Origin: Aquabacterium humicola
GTDB taxonomy: Bacteria; Pseudomonadota; Gammaproteobacteria; Burkholderiales; Burkholderiaceae_C
Length of the DNA: 64,000 nt
NCBI RefSeq assembly: GCF_030167915.1
Contig: NZ_JARGNB010000001.1
Coordinates: 558,001-622,000 of the forward strand
Direction: 5' to 3'
The notes beneath the pieces were generated by a model that was not told the DNA's origin, made no database searches, and saw nothing but the letters and a program-made list of their open reading frames with translations. Numbering within the stretch: position 1 is the first letter of the stretch; each line of letters starts with the position of its first letter. Position numbers and translations under genes: made by a program. This document shows positions 1 to 7,964 of this stretch, in pieces.

Positions 1-357
1 GACCTGCCGCCGCGCCTGGTGACCGGCGCGCTGTCGATCTCCGGCGTGTTCGACCTCGACCCGATCCGCCAGGCGCCGTTCCTGCAGGCCGACCTGCAGC
101 TGACGCCGGCGAGCGTGAAGCGCCTGAGCCCGGCCTTCTTCCCGCGGCCGCGCGGGCCGCTGTACGCAGTGGTCGGCGGGCAGGAAAGCGACGAGCACCT
201 GCGGCAGAACCGCCTGATCCGCGACCAGTGGGGCCCGAGCACGGTGCCGGTGTGCGAGACGGTCGTCGGCAAGAACCACTTCGACGTGCTGCACGAATTC
301 GTCGACCCGGCGGCGCGATTGCATGCACTGGGATTGAGGTTGCTCGGCCTCGGTTGA
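1..357 (+). CDS. alpha/beta hydrolase, C-terminal part (kynurenine formamidase-like)
   Basis: This is the 3' end of a gene that begins upstream of the window; the frame is open from base 1. The 118 visible residues begin DLPPRLVTGALSISGVFDL, a pattern typical of arylformamidase-like alpha/beta hydrolases just after the nucleophile region. A probable acid loop (VVGGQESDEH) and a C-terminal histidine (KNHFDVLHEF) complete the catalytic set, while the serine elbow lies off the window. Kynurenine formamidase hydrolyses N-formylkynurenine, but related esterases share the fold and the substrate cannot be decided from this part. A perfect dyad follows 15 bases after the stop. Confidence 0.7.
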   Translation, partial: DLPPRLVTGALSISGVFDLDPIRQAPFLQADLQLTPASVKRLSPAFFPRPRGPLYAVVGGQESDEHLRQNRLIRDQWGPSTVPVCETVVGKNHFDVLHEFVDPAARLHALGLRLLGLG

Positions 358-372
358 CAGCCCGGTCGCCGA

Positions 373-389
373 GGCACAGACTCTGTGCC
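373..389. terminator. 8-bp dyad after the hydrolase gene
   Basis: GGCACAGA-C-TCTGTGCC is a perfect inverted repeat 15 bases after the hydrolase stop. There is no T-tract and the loop would be tight, so it could be a weak terminator or a protein-binding dyad. Confidence 0.35.
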
Positions 390-411
390 AGCTATGGGTA
401 ACTACTTATTC

Positions 412-448
412 ATAGTCATCGGCTATACATTGAATAGAAGCGATGTAT
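412..448 (+). promoter_or_regulatory. OxyR-type operator upstream of rubrerythrin operon
   Basis: Four tetranucleotides with exact 7-base spacing are seen: ATAG-N7-CTAT-N7-ATAG-N7-GTAT. The OxyR consensus is ATAG-N7-CTAT-N7-ATAG-N7-CTAT, so 15 of 16 specified bases match. The site lies in the only AT-rich patch of this intergenic region, 87 bases before the rubrerythrin start codon. OxyR is a peroxide-sensing LysR-family regulator and rubrerythrin reduces peroxide, so the biology agrees. A possible -10 (TATACA, 424-429) lies inside the site. Confidence 0.75.
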
Positions 449-534
449 TGGCTGCAGCGCATCCCGTTTGGTAGCGTTGATTCGTGCCGCCCGAACAGAG
501 GCGGACGCCGACCCACTTTCCAGAGGAGCCTCCC

Positions 535-954
535 ATGAGCCTGAAGGGATCCAAGACCGAGCAGAACCTGAAGGACGCGTTCGCCGGTGAGTCGCAAGCC
601 AACCGTCGCTACCTGTACTTCGCGAACAAGGCGGACATCGAAGGCCAGAACGACGTTGCCGCGCTGTTCCGCTCCACCGCCGAAGGCGAGACCGGCCATG
701 CGCACGGCCACCTCGAGTTCCTCGAGGCCGTGGGCGATCCGGCCACCGGCCTGCCGATCGGCCCCACCCGCGACAACCTGAAGGCCGCCGTCGCCGGCGA
801 GACGCACGAGTACACCGACATGTACCCGGGCATGGCCCGCACCGCGCGCGAAGAGGGCCACGACGAGATCGCCGACTGGTTCGAGACGCTGGCCAAGGCC
901 GAGCGATCGCATGCCAACCGCTACCAGAAGGCACTCGATCAGCTGGTCGACTGA
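535..954 (+). CDS. rubrerythrin (short, rubredoxin-less)
   Basis: A di-iron four-helix-bundle protein of 139 residues, expected to reduce hydrogen peroxide in the cytoplasm. The two half-motifs that bind the metals are visible: E19 with E52-x-x-H55, and E89/E92 with E123-x-x-H126. There is no C-terminal rubredoxin domain, so it needs an outside electron donor; the Fe-S protein encoded next is a candidate. The start at 535 is chosen because AGGAG sits 8 bases upstream and the family N-terminus (MSLKGSKTEQNL) begins there; an in-frame ATG at 484 would add unrelated residues. It is preceded by an OxyR-type site and followed by a strong hairpin, so it may be expressed more highly than the genes downstream. 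Confidence 0.93.
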   Translation: MSLKGSKTEQNLKDAFAGESQANRRYLYFANKADIEGQNDVAALFRSTAEGETGHAHGHLEFLEAVGDPATGLPIGPTRDNLKAAVAGETHEYTDMYPGMARTAREEGHDEIADWFETLAKAERSHANRYQKALDQLVD

Positions 955-974
955 CCTCCGCGACGCACGATGAT

Positions 975-1000
975 CACAAGGGGCTTCGCGGCCCCTTGTG
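975..1000 (+). terminator. Hairpin between rubrerythrin and Fe-S protein genes
   Basis: CACAAGGGGC and GCCCCTTGTG form a perfect 10-bp stem with a six-base loop (TTCGCG). Only a weak T-rich tail (TGCTTCC) follows, so partial termination or mRNA 3'-end protection is likely, allowing lower expression of the two downstream genes. Confidence 0.6.
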
Positions 1001-1039
1001 TGCTTCCGAAGCTCCCCGACGCCAGCCAAAGGCCAGCCC

Positions 1040-2386
1040 ATGCGCGAAGGCAACCTCGAAGCCCCGACCCGGCATCCGATCGACTGGAAGAACCCGCTCT
1101 TCTACGACCGCGACGACTGCAACCGCGAGCTCGAGCGCGTGTTCGACATCTGCCACGGCTGCCGCCGCTGCGTGAGCCTGTGCCAGAGCTTCCCGACGCT
1201 GTTCGACCTGGTCGATGCCACCGAGGACGGCGAGGTGCACGGCGTCGCGAAGGCCGACTACGGCCAGGTGGTCGACCAGTGCTACCTGTGCGACCTGTGC
1301 TACATGACGAAGTGCCCGTACGTGCCGCCGCACCCGTGGAACCTGGACTTCCCGCACCTGATGCTGCGGGCCAAGGCGATCAAGCACAGCCAGGGGCTGG
1401 TCGGCCCCGGCGAGCAGTTCCTCGCGTCGACCGACGTGCACGGCAGCTTCGCCGGCATCCCGGTGGTGGTGCAGGCGGTCAACGCCGTCAATCGCGCGAA
1501 GGTCACGCGCAATGCGCTCGACAGCCTGCTCGGCGTGCACCCGGATGCCTGGATGCCCGAGCTGGCGACCAAGCGCTTCCGCTGGTCGGCGCCGAAGCAG
1601 GGCACCGCGACCGACGTCAGGGACGGCGAGCGCACGCCGGGCCGCGTGGTGATCTTCGCGACCTGCTACGTCAACTACAACGAGCCCGGCATCGGCCATG
1701 ACCTGCTGAAGGTGCTCGAGCACAACGCGATTCCCTACGTGATCGTCGAGAAGGAATCGTGCTGCGGCATGCCCAAGCTCGAGCTCGGCGACCTGCCCGC
1801 GGTCGAACGCCACAAGAACGCCAACATCCCGGTGCTCGCGAAGTACGCGAAGGACGGCTTCGCGATCCTCTCGGCGATTCCCAGCTGCACGCTGATGTTC
1901 AAGCAGGAGCTGCCGCTGATGTTCCCCGACGAAGCCGACGTGCAGCTCGTCAAGGACGCCTTCTACGACCCCTTCGAGTACCTCGTCGCGCGGCAGAAGG
2001 ACGGCCTGCTGAAGACCGACTTCAAGCGCGATCTCGGCAAGGTCAGCTACCACATCCCCTGCCACGGCCGGGTGCAGAAGATCGGCCGCAAGACCGAGGA
2101 GATGTTCAAGCTGATCGGCCAGCAGGTGAAGGTGCAGCTGAACACGGTGGAGCGCTGCTCCGGCCATGCCGGCACCTACGGCGTGAAGACGCCGACGCAT
2201 CCGGTGGCGATGAAGATCGGCAAGCCGGTGTTCAAGGCGATGGCCAAGGACGAGCCCGACTTCATCAGCAGCGACTGTGCGCTGGCCGGCCACCACATCG
2301 CGCAGGGCATGAGCGAAGCGGGCACGCCGCCGAAGGCGCTGCAGCACCCGCTGAGCCTGCTGCGCTACGCCTACGGACTGGAGTGA
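1040..2386 (+). CDS. Fe-S cluster protein, HdrD/GlpC-like
   Basis: A 448-residue cytoplasmic iron-sulfur protein. Two [4Fe-4S] ferredoxin-like motifs are seen near the N-terminus (C38/C41/C44/C48 and C81/C84/C87/C92), followed by two CCG-type domains (ESCCGMP near residue 240 and a later CHGR...CSGHAG pair) as in heterodisulfide reductase HdrD and glycerol-3-phosphate dehydrogenase GlpC. Such proteins carry electrons between donors and redox partners. The start at 1040 (MREGNLEAP) is preferred over 998, which lies in the hairpin's tail. The order rubrerythrin / this gene / DUF3501 recurs in proteobacteria, so it is inferred to be the electron donor or regulatory partner of rubrerythrin; this has not been shown by the sequence itself. 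Confidence 0.85.
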   Translation: MREGNLEAPTRHPIDWKNPLFYDRDDCNRELERVFDICHGCRRCVSLCQSFPTLFDLVDATEDGEVHGVAKADYGQVVDQCYLCDLCYMTKCPYVPPHPWNLDFPHLMLRAKAIKHSQGLVGPGEQFLASTDVHGSFAGIPVVVQAVNAVNRAKVTRNALDSLLGVHPDAWMPELATKRFRWSAPKQGTATDVRDGERTPGRVVIFATCYVNYNEPGIGHDLLKVLEHNAIPYVIVEKESCCGMPKLELGDLPAVERHKNANIPVLAKYAKDGFAILSAIPSCTLMFKQELPLMFPDEADVQLVKDAFYDPFEYLVARQKDGLLKTDFKRDLGKVSYHIPCHGRVQKIGRKTEEMFKLIGQQVKVQLNTVERCSGHAGTYGVKTPTHPVAMKIGKPVFKAMAKDEPDFISSDCALAGHHIAQGMSEAGTPPKALQHPLSLLRYAYGLE

Positions 2387-2391
2387 ACACG

Positions 2392-2973
2392 ATGGCCACC
2401 ATCACCCCCGACACCCTGATGACGCTGGAGGCCTATGCGAAGTACCGCAAGGCCCACAAGCCCGAGATCATCGCGCACCGCCGGCTGCGCAGCGTCTCGC
2501 TCGGCGAGCATGTGCTGCTGCAGTTCGAGGACGAGCAGACCGTCCGCTACCAGATCCAGGAGATGCTGCGCATCGAGAAGATCTTCGAGGAGGACGGCAT
2601 CCAGGCCGAGATCGACGCCTACGCGCCGCTGATTCCCGACGGCACCAACTGGAAGGCGACGATGCTGCTGGAGTATCCCGACCCGAACGAGCGCAAGCGC
2701 GAGCTCGCGCGGCTGATCGGCGTGGAGGACCGCATGTTCGTCGAGGTCGAAGGGCATGAGCGTGTCTACGCGATCGCCGACGAGGACCTCGAGCGCGAGA
2801 ACGCCGAGAAGACCTCGTCGGTGCACTTCGTGCGCTTCGAGCTGACCGCGGCGGCGCGGGACGCGGTGCGCGCCGGGGCCTCGGTGAAGCTCGGCTGCGA
2901 CCACAAGCACTACCCGGCGCACGTGCACATCGCGCCGGAGACGCTGGCCAGCCTGGCGGGCGACCTGCGCTGA
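2392..2973 (+). CDS. DUF3501 family protein
   Basis: A soluble 193-residue protein recognised as DUF3501 by its N-terminus (TLMTLEAYAKYRK), the IQEMLRIEKIFEEDGIQ segment and the C-terminal SVKLGCDHKHYPAH segment, which carries a conserved cysteine and histidines that could bind metal. It starts five bases after the stop of the Fe-S gene and is clearly in the same operon. Its function is unknown; constant linkage with rubrerythrin and the HdrD-like protein suggests a role in peroxide reduction or in assembling or serving those metal centres. Confidence 0.85.
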   Translation: MATITPDTLMTLEAYAKYRKAHKPEIIAHRRLRSVSLGEHVLLQFEDEQTVRYQIQEMLRIEKIFEEDGIQAEIDAYAPLIPDGTNWKATMLLEYPDPNERKRELARLIGVEDRMFVEVEGHERVYAIADEDLERENAEKTSSVHFVRFELTAAARDAVRAGASVKLGCDHKHYPAHVHIAPETLASLAGDLR

Positions 2974-2980
2974 TTGAACG

Positions 2981-3886
2981 TCAGGCCGCCGCCGGCGCGG
3001 CCGCGCCGCGCCGCATCTGCCACAGCCCCTCGGCGCTGTAGACCACCAGCGCCGACCAGATCAGCGCGAAGCCGATGCCGCGCGCCGGATCGAACGGCTC
3101 CTTGTAGAGGAAGACGCCGAGCAGGAACTGGATCGACGGGCCCAGGTACTGCAGCAGCCCCAGCGTCGCCAGCGTCACGCGGCGCGCGCCGTACGCGAAC
3201 AGCAGCAGCGGAATCGCCGTCAGCGGGCCGGCCAGCAGCAGCCAGCCGTCGAGCGCGACGTCGCCTTGCGCGAAGCGGCCGGCGCCATCGAAACCCCCCA
3301 GCGCGAACCAGCCGAGCAGCGCAATCATCAGCGGCGCCATCACCAGCGTTTCCAATGTCAGGCCCTCGATCGCGCCCAGCGGCGCCGTCTTGCGCAGCAG
3401 GCCATAACAGCCGAAGCTCGCGGCCAGGACCAGCGCGATCCACGGCAGGTTGCCGGCGCCGATCGTCAGCCAGAGCACGCCGATCGCCGCGATGGCCACC
3501 GCCGCCCACTGGCCCCGCCGCGGCCGCTCGTGCAGCACGAGGTAGCCGAGCATCACGTTCACCAGCGGGTTGATGAAGTAGCCCAGGCTGGCATCGAGCA
3601 CGCGCCCATGGTTCACCGCCCAGACGTAGACCAGCCAGTTGGCCGACAGCAGCAGCGCGCTGAGCGCGAAGACGCCCAGCGTACGCGGCTGGCGCAGCAC
3701 GTCGCGCAGCCAGGCGAAGCGCCGCATCGCCGCCAGCAGCGCCAGCATGAAGACCAGGCACCACACCGAGCGGTGCGCGACGATCTCCAGCGCCGGCACC
3801 GCTTCGATCTGCTTGATGTACAGCGGGAACAGCCCCCACAGGATGTAGGCGAGGGCGGCGGCGGGCACTCCGGAGCTGATGCGCAA
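2981..3886 (-). CDS. rarD: EamA/RarD family inner-membrane transporter
   Basis: A 301-residue protein with about ten hydrophobic segments and two EamA repeats. The N-terminus (AAALAYILWGLFPLYIKQI) and the RNWLVYVWAVN-like segment (SANWLVYVWAVNHGRVLDAS) are characteristic of RarD, a drug/metabolite transporter superfamily member first linked to chloramphenicol sensitivity; its natural substrate is uncertain. It converges on the DUF3501 gene with only seven bases between stops. It is a single-gene unit, divergent from the ThiS/MoaD-like gene. Confidence 0.88.
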   Translation of the reverse strand: MRISSGVPAAALAYILWGLFPLYIKQIEAVPALEIVAHRSVWCLVFMLALLAAMRRFAWLRDVLRQPRTLGVFALSALLLSANWLVYVWAVNHGRVLDASLGYFINPLVNVMLGYLVLHERPRRGQWAAVAIAAIGVLWLTIGAGNLPWIALVLAASFGCYGLLRKTAPLGAIEGLTLETLVMAPLMIALLGWFALGGFDGAGRFAQGDVALDGWLLLAGPLTAIPLLLFAYGARRVTLATLGLLQYLGPSIQFLLGVFLYKEPFDPARGIGFALIWSALVVYSAEGLWQMRRGAAAPAAA

Positions 3887-4002
3887 GGGGCTCTCTGGTG
3901 GACGAGGGGAAAGGGGCGCATTGTCACAGCGCCCATCCGCTCGACGACGGAACGCACGCCGGTGGCCCGCACCGCCATGGGGCTGTTGCGCCGTCGTCGC
4001 AT

Positions 4003-4008
4003 TACAGT
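4003..4008 (+). promoter_or_regulatory. -10-like hexamer giving a possibly leaderless transcript
   Basis: TACAGT lies six bases before the ATG at 4015. Transcription normally starts about seven bases after a -10, which would place the start at or next to the initiation codon. No Shine-Dalgarno sequence is seen. No convincing -35 is visible, so this is tentative. Confidence 0.35.
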
Positions 4009-4014
4009 CGGCGC

Positions 4015-4284
4015 ATGCCCGTCGTGCGGTTCACGCCCCAGCTGAAGCGCTTCATCGACACGCCCGAGGTCGAGACCGGCGCGGCGACGCTGCGTGCTGC
4101 GCTCGACGCGGTGTTCGAGGGCCACCCGCGCCTGCGCGGCTATGTGCTCGACGAGCAGGGCCACCTGCGCGCGAACGTCGTGGTCTTCATCGACGGCCGC
4201 CGCGTGCTCGACCGCGTGTCGCTGGACGATGCGCTGCAGCCGGACAGCCAGGTCTACGTGCTGCAGGCCCTGTCCGGCGGCTGA
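4015..4284 (+). CDS. ThiS/MoaD-like ubiquitin-fold sulfur-carrier protein
   Basis: An 89-residue protein with the beta-grasp sulfur-carrier pattern (VVVFIDGRRVLD, then D-x-L-pro-DSQVYVLQALSGG) ending in the Gly-Gly tail needed for adenylation and thiocarboxylation. Known relatives donate sulfur in thiamine or molybdopterin synthesis, but the ThiS and MoaD operon genes are absent here. It is followed 42 bases later by a BNR-repeat protein, a pairing found in other Burkholderiales. Start 4015 is chosen because the conserved fold begins there. Confidence 0.8.
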   Translation: MPVVRFTPQLKRFIDTPEVETGAATLRAALDAVFEGHPRLRGYVLDEQGHLRANVVVFIDGRRVLDRVSLDDALQPDSQVYVLQALSGG

Positions 4285-4326
4285 CCCGGCTCCGTTCCAA
4301 GCCCCTCCTCAGGAAGGACCCATCGC

Positions 4327-5412
4327 ATGTCGCAACGCGCCTGGATCGCCACCCGCAAGGGCCTGCTCGAACTGCACCGCGACGGTCCGCGCTGGGCCAT
4401 CGCTCGCGAACACTTCCTCGGCGAGCCGGTGTCGATGCTGCTGCCGCCGCAAGGGGGTTCGGGTTCGGATGGCCGCATGATGGCCGCGCTCAACCTCGGT
4501 CACTTCGGCACCAAGGTGCAGGTGTCGGGCGATGCCGGTCGCGAATGGGCCGAGGTCGCGGCGCCGGCCTATCCGCCGCAGCCCGAGGGCGCGCAAGGGC
4601 CCGCGTGGAAGCTGCAGCAGATCTGGTCGCTGGAGAACATCGGCGGCACGCTGTGGGCCGGCACGATCCCGGGCGGCCTGTTCCGCTCGACGGACTTCGG
4701 CGCCAGCTGGCAGCTCGACGAGACGCTGTGGCACAAGCCCGAGCGCCTGGGCTGGTTCGGCGGCGGCTATGACGCGCCCGGCATCCACTCGATCTGCGCC
4801 CATCCGCAGCGCGCCGGCGAGGTGCTGCTGGGCATCAGCTGCGGCGGCGCGTGGATCACGCGCGACAACGGCGCGAGCTGGGCCCTGAGCGCGCGCGGCA
4901 TGCGTGCCGACTTCATGCCGCCGGAGCAGGCCGGCGAGCAGAACACGCAGGACCCGCACCGCATCGTGCGTTGCGCGGCGCAGCCCGAGGTGCTCTGGTG
5001 CCAGCACCACTGCGGCATCTGGCGCTCGATCGACGACGGTGCGACCTGGACCGAGGTGAAGGGCGCGCCGCTGTCGAGCTTCGGCTTCGCGGTCGGCGTG
5101 CATCCGGCCGATGCGGACACCGCGTGGTTCGTGCCCGGCGTGGCCGACCAGCGTCGCATCCCGGTGAATGGGGCGCTGGTGGTCAACCGCACGCAGGACG
5201 GCGGCCGGACCTTCGAGACCCTGCGCGAAGGCCTGCCGCAGCAGGGCTGCTACGACCTGGTCTACCGGCACGGGCTCGCGGTGTCCGACGACGGCCGCTC
5301 GCTGATGATCGGCAGCACCACCGGCGGGCTGTGGGCCAGCGACGACGGCGGCGAACGCTGGACGACGGTGTCGACGACGCTGCCGCCGATCTACGCGGTG
5401 CGCTTCGGCTGA
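4327..5412 (+). CDS. BNR/Asp-box repeat (sialidase-like beta-propeller) protein
   Basis: A 361-residue protein with at least six Asp-box motifs spread along the chain (SGDAGREW, STDFGASW, TRDNGASW, SIDDGATW, TQDGGRTF, SDDGGERW), the hallmark of sialidase- or VPS10-type beta-propellers. No signal peptide is visible, so a cytoplasmic location is likely. Catalytic residues of true sialidases are not apparent, so enzymatic sialidase activity is doubtful. AGGAAGG precedes the start. Its neighbour is a ThiS/MoaD-like protein ending in GG, which suggests it could be the partner or target of that sulfur-carrier-like protein. Confidence 0.82.
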   Translation: MSQRAWIATRKGLLELHRDGPRWAIAREHFLGEPVSMLLPPQGGSGSDGRMMAALNLGHFGTKVQVSGDAGREWAEVAAPAYPPQPEGAQGPAWKLQQIWSLENIGGTLWAGTIPGGLFRSTDFGASWQLDETLWHKPERLGWFGGGYDAPGIHSICAHPQRAGEVLLGISCGGAWITRDNGASWALSARGMRADFMPPEQAGEQNTQDPHRIVRCAAQPEVLWCQHHCGIWRSIDDGATWTEVKGAPLSSFGFAVGVHPADADTAWFVPGVADQRRIPVNGALVVNRTQDGGRTFETLREGLPQQGCYDLVYRHGLAVSDDGRSLMIGSTTGGLWASDDGGERWTTVSTTLPPIYAVRFG

Positions 5413-5419
5413 TGGCGCG

Positions 5420-5887
5420 CTACGCGCCGGCCAGCGCGTCGACGTAGAACCAGCGGCCGCCTTCGCGCACGAAGTGGCTGGTCTCGTGCAGCCGGTGCGC
5501 GCGGCCGCCCTGCTTGCTGCGGGCAACGAACTCGACGATGGCCGTGTCGCCGTCCGGCCGGTGGCGCCTGACCTCCAGCCCGAGCCAGCGCAGGCCGGGC
5601 TCGAGCTCGAGTGTCGGCGGCCGCGTCGATGGATGCCAGGTGTCGAGCAGGTAGGCGGGCAGCCCGCGCACGAAGGCGCTGTAGCGCGAGCGCATCAGGC
5701 TCTCCGCATCCGGCGCCTGCAGGTGCTGCGCACCGGCATGCCAGCGGCCGCAGCAGTCGGTGTAGGCCGCGGGCCGGCCGCAGGGGCAGGGTGAGGGATC
5801 GTGCTCAGCCGCCGCCGGGCCGCCCCAAGGCGGCTGACGCCCCCCCGGGGGGCAGGAGCGAAGCGACGTGGGGGTCCACTTAACCAA
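5420..5887 (-). CDS. YchJ family (UPF0225) SEC-C-like metal-binding protein
   Basis: A 155-residue product with an N-terminal CPCG...[11 protein letters not shown] zinc-binding cluster, the [27 protein letters not shown] segment (split as [10 protein letters not shown] and [11 protein letters not shown]) and the [25 protein letters not shown] region diagnostic of YchJ. Function is unknown; the zinc cluster resembles the SecA C-terminal motif. The first about 30 codons are read out of an intergenic repeat (5812-5878) and show no family similarity, so the true start may be elsewhere. The start ATG overlaps the stop of the upstream MarR-GNAT gene by a few bases. Confidence 0.85.
   Translation of the reverse strand: MVKWTPTSLRSCPPGGRQPPWGGPAAAEHDPSPCPCGRPAAYTDCCGRWHAGAQHLQAPDAESLMRSRYSAFVRGLPAYLLDTWHPSTRPPTLELEPGLRWLGLEVRRHRPDGDTAIVEFVARSKQGGRAHRLHETSHFVREGGRWFYVDALAGA
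5812..5878. repeat. GC-rich intergenic repeat of Burkholderiales type
   Basis: A run reading (minus strand) GTGGACCCCCACGTCGCTTC, then GCTCC-TGCCCCCCGGGGGG-CG, then CAGCCGCC-TTGG-GGCGGC. It contains two short dyads (CCCCCCGGGGGG and GCCGCC...GGCGGC). Very similar runs are familiar from intergenic regions of Leptothrix/Rubrivivax/Acidovorax-type genomes. Here it forms the 5' codons of the YchJ reading frame. Confidence 0.55.
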
Positions 5888-6878
5888 GCTCGCGCTCCCA
5901 GACCTCGGCGACGAGGTCGTGGCCGAAGCTGTGGTGCGGTTCGCTGCCGGTGAGCCGGTAGCCGGCCTTGGCGTAGATCGCCCGCGCGGCCGTCAGGTTG
6001 TCCTGCGTCCACAGGCGGATGCGGCGGTAGCCGGCCTGGCGCGCGAAGCGCTCGCACTCGGCGACCAGCCGCGCACCGACGCCCATGCCGCGCGCCGACG
6101 GCTCGACCAGCAGCAGCCGCAGCTGCGCGACGCCGGGCTCCGGTTCGCCGACGTCGTCCTTGCGCGCCTGCACCAGGACCACGCAGCCGATGTTCTCGCC
6201 CTGGCCGCCCGCCAGCGGGCGTTCGGCGATCCAGCAGGCTTCGCGTTTCGCATCGAAGCGTTCGATGAACTGCGCGGCGATGCGCGCGACCAGCGCCTCG
6301 AACTGCAGGTTCCACTGGTACTCGTCGGCATAGATCGCGCCGTGGCGCGAGATCAGCCAGCCGATGTCGCCGGGACGGTGCGCGCGCAGCAGGTAGGGCG
6401 CGCGCTCGGCCGGGCGCGCGCCGAGCAGGCCTTCGATGGTCTGCATCGCCTGCAGCAGCCGGCGCTGGTCGGCCTCCGGCAGTGTCGCCAGCAGGTCGTT
6501 CATCTGCGCCTGCGAGCGCGTGTCCAGCGGTGCGAAGGCGCGGCGGCCGGCGGCGGTCAGCGACAGCAGCTGCTGCCGGGCGTCGCCCTCGGCCGCCTGC
6601 GTGCGCAGCAGCTTGCGTGCCTTCATGCCCTTGAGCAGGCGGCTGAGGTAGCCGGGATCGAGCTCGAGCTCGCGCGCCAGCGCCGCGGCGCTAGCGCCCC
6701 GCGAGCCGTCCGGCAGGTGGGCCAGTTCCCACAGCACGCGCGACTCGGCCAGCCCGAAGCCGGTGCCGAGCAGGCGCTCGTGCAGCACGCCGATGCGGCG
6801 GGTGTAGAAGCGGTTGAAGCCGCGCAGTGCAGCGATACGGTCGGCGGGCTGCGTCGCCGCGGAGGCCGGGGTGTTCAT
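5880..6878 (-). CDS. MarR-family regulator fused to GNAT acetyltransferase
   Basis: A 332-residue two-domain protein. Residues about 10-150 form a MarR winged helix ([41 protein letters not shown]). Residues about 165-332 form a GNAT domain with the acetyl-CoA loop [11 protein letters not shown] and the C-terminal [12 protein letters not shown] strand. Fusions of this type are known as transcription regulators whose acetyltransferase substrate is usually unknown. The start at 6878 is chosen because a possible -35 (TTGCCT) and -10 (GACAAT, 17-base spacing) would start transcription there; ATG at 6887 is an alternative. A perfect dyad upstream suggests autoregulation and control of the divergent hydrolase. 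Confidence 0.85.
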   Translation of the reverse strand: MNTPASAATQPADRIAALRGFNRFYTRRIGVLHERLLGTGFGLAESRVLWELAHLPDGSRGASAAALARELELDPGYLSRLLKGMKARKLLRTQAAEGDARQQLLSLTAAGRRAFAPLDTRSQAQMNDLLATLPEADQRRLLQAMQTIEGLLGARPAERAPYLLRAHRPGDIGWLISRHGAIYADEYQWNLQFEALVARIAAQFIERFDAKREACWIAERPLAGGQGENIGCVVLVQARKDDVGEPEPGVAQLRLLLVEPSARGMGVGARLVAECERFARQAGYRRIRLWTQDNLTAARAIYAKAGYRLTGSEPHHSFGHDLVAEVWERELG

Positions 6879-6897
6879 GCGACGCATTGTCAACAAT

Positions 6898-6918
6898 ATG
6901 ATTGCCAAAGGCAATCAT
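6898..6918. promoter_or_regulatory. Perfect palindrome, probable MarR-GNAT operator
   Basis: ATGATTGCC-AAA-GGCAATCAT has perfect 9-base arms. It lies 20 bases before the MarR-GNAT start and 80 bases before the divergent hydrolase, and covers the proposed -35 of the regulator. MarR proteins bind palindromes of this size with TTGC/GCAA-type arms, so autorepression is likely. Confidence 0.7.
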
Positions 6919-6997
6919 CTGGTCCTGTGGCGCGGCTGCAGACCCGGTGGCTACACTGGTCCGCCATCAGGGCGACGGCCCGCTGACGGAGATCACG

Positions 6998-7933
6998 ATG
7001 CTCGACCCGCAAGCCCGCGCGCTGCTCGCGCTGATCGCCGAACGCGCCATCCCGCCCACGCACACGCTGACGCCCGACGAGGCGCGCCGCGCCTACCGCG
7101 AACGCCGCTTCTTCACGCAGCCCGCGCCGCTGGTGCTGGCCGACGTGCGCGACCTGGCCGCGCCGGGTCCCGCCGGTCCGGTGCCGCTACGGCTGTACCG
7201 GCCCGAGGGCCTGCCGGCGCTGGCGCCGGTGCTCGTCTACTACCACGGCGGTGGCTGGACCATCGGCGACCTCGATACGCACGACGTGCTGTGCCGCGAG
7301 CTGGCGCAGGGCGGCGACTGCGCGGTGGTGGCCGTCGACTACCGGCTCGGGCCCGAGCACCGCTTCCCGGCCGCCGTCGACGACGCGGTCGCCGCGACCC
7401 GCTGGCTGCAGACGCAGGCCGAGTCGCTGGGCCTCGACGCACGGCGGCTGGCGATCGGCGGCGACAGCGCCGGCGGCAACCTGGCCGCGGTGGTCGCGCT
7501 GTCGCTGCGCGACGGTGGCGGCGACGCCCCGGCCCCGCGGCTGCAACTGCTGATCTATCCGGCGACCGACCAGCGCGCCGGCTCGCCGTCCCACACCGCC
7601 AACGGCGAGGGCTACCTGCTGACGCGCGACTCGGTCGACTACTTCCGCGGCCACTACCTCGAGCAGGCGCAGTGGTCCGACTGGCGGGCGTCGCCGCTGC
7701 TGCATCCGGACCTGTCGAAGCTGCCGCCGGCGCTGGTGCTGACCGCCGGCTACGACCCGCTGCGCGACGAGGGCCGCCAGTACGCCGACGCGCTGTCGGC
7801 GGCCGGCACGCCGGCGCAGTACATCTGCTTCGAACGCCAGATCCACGGCTTCATCACGATGGGCCGCGTCATCGAGGAAGCCCGCACGGCCGTTGACCTG
7901 TGCAGCGCCACGCTGCGCCGTTACCTCGGGTGA
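6998..7933 (+). CDS. alpha/beta hydrolase, hormone-sensitive-lipase (acetyl esterase) family
   Basis: A 311-residue cytoplasmic esterase or lipase. The oxyanion motif HGGGW (H83-G86), the nucleophile elbow GDSAGG with S157, an acid loop near residue 255 (YDPLRDEG) and the catalytic histidine in QIHGF near residue 286 are all visible and in the usual order and spacing. The substrate is unknown; the family hydrolyses short acyl esters. The start at 6998 is chosen from the family length; in-frame ATGs upstream would run into the regulator's operator. It is divergent from the MarR-GNAT gene, whose palindrome lies between them, so its expression is probably controlled by that protein. Confidence 0.88.
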   Translation: MLDPQARALLALIAERAIPPTHTLTPDEARRAYRERRFFTQPAPLVLADVRDLAAPGPAGPVPLRLYRPEGLPALAPVLVYYHGGGWTIGDLDTHDVLCRELAQGGDCAVVAVDYRLGPEHRFPAAVDDAVAATRWLQTQAESLGLDARRLAIGGDSAGGNLAAVVALSLRDGGGDAPAPRLQLLIYPATDQRAGSPSHTANGEGYLLTRDSVDYFRGHYLEQAQWSDWRASPLLHPDLSKLPPALVLTAGYDPLRDEGRQYADALSAAGTPAQYICFERQIHGFITMGRVIEEARTAVDLCSATLRRYLG

Positions 7934-7964
7934 CACCGGCTGCGGGGCGCCGAAGACCGCTGCC

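Noticed and set aside
4327-5412. Sialidase enzyme
   Set aside because: Asp-boxes only define a propeller; the arginine triad and nucleophile tyrosine pattern of sialidases was not recognised and there is no signal peptide.
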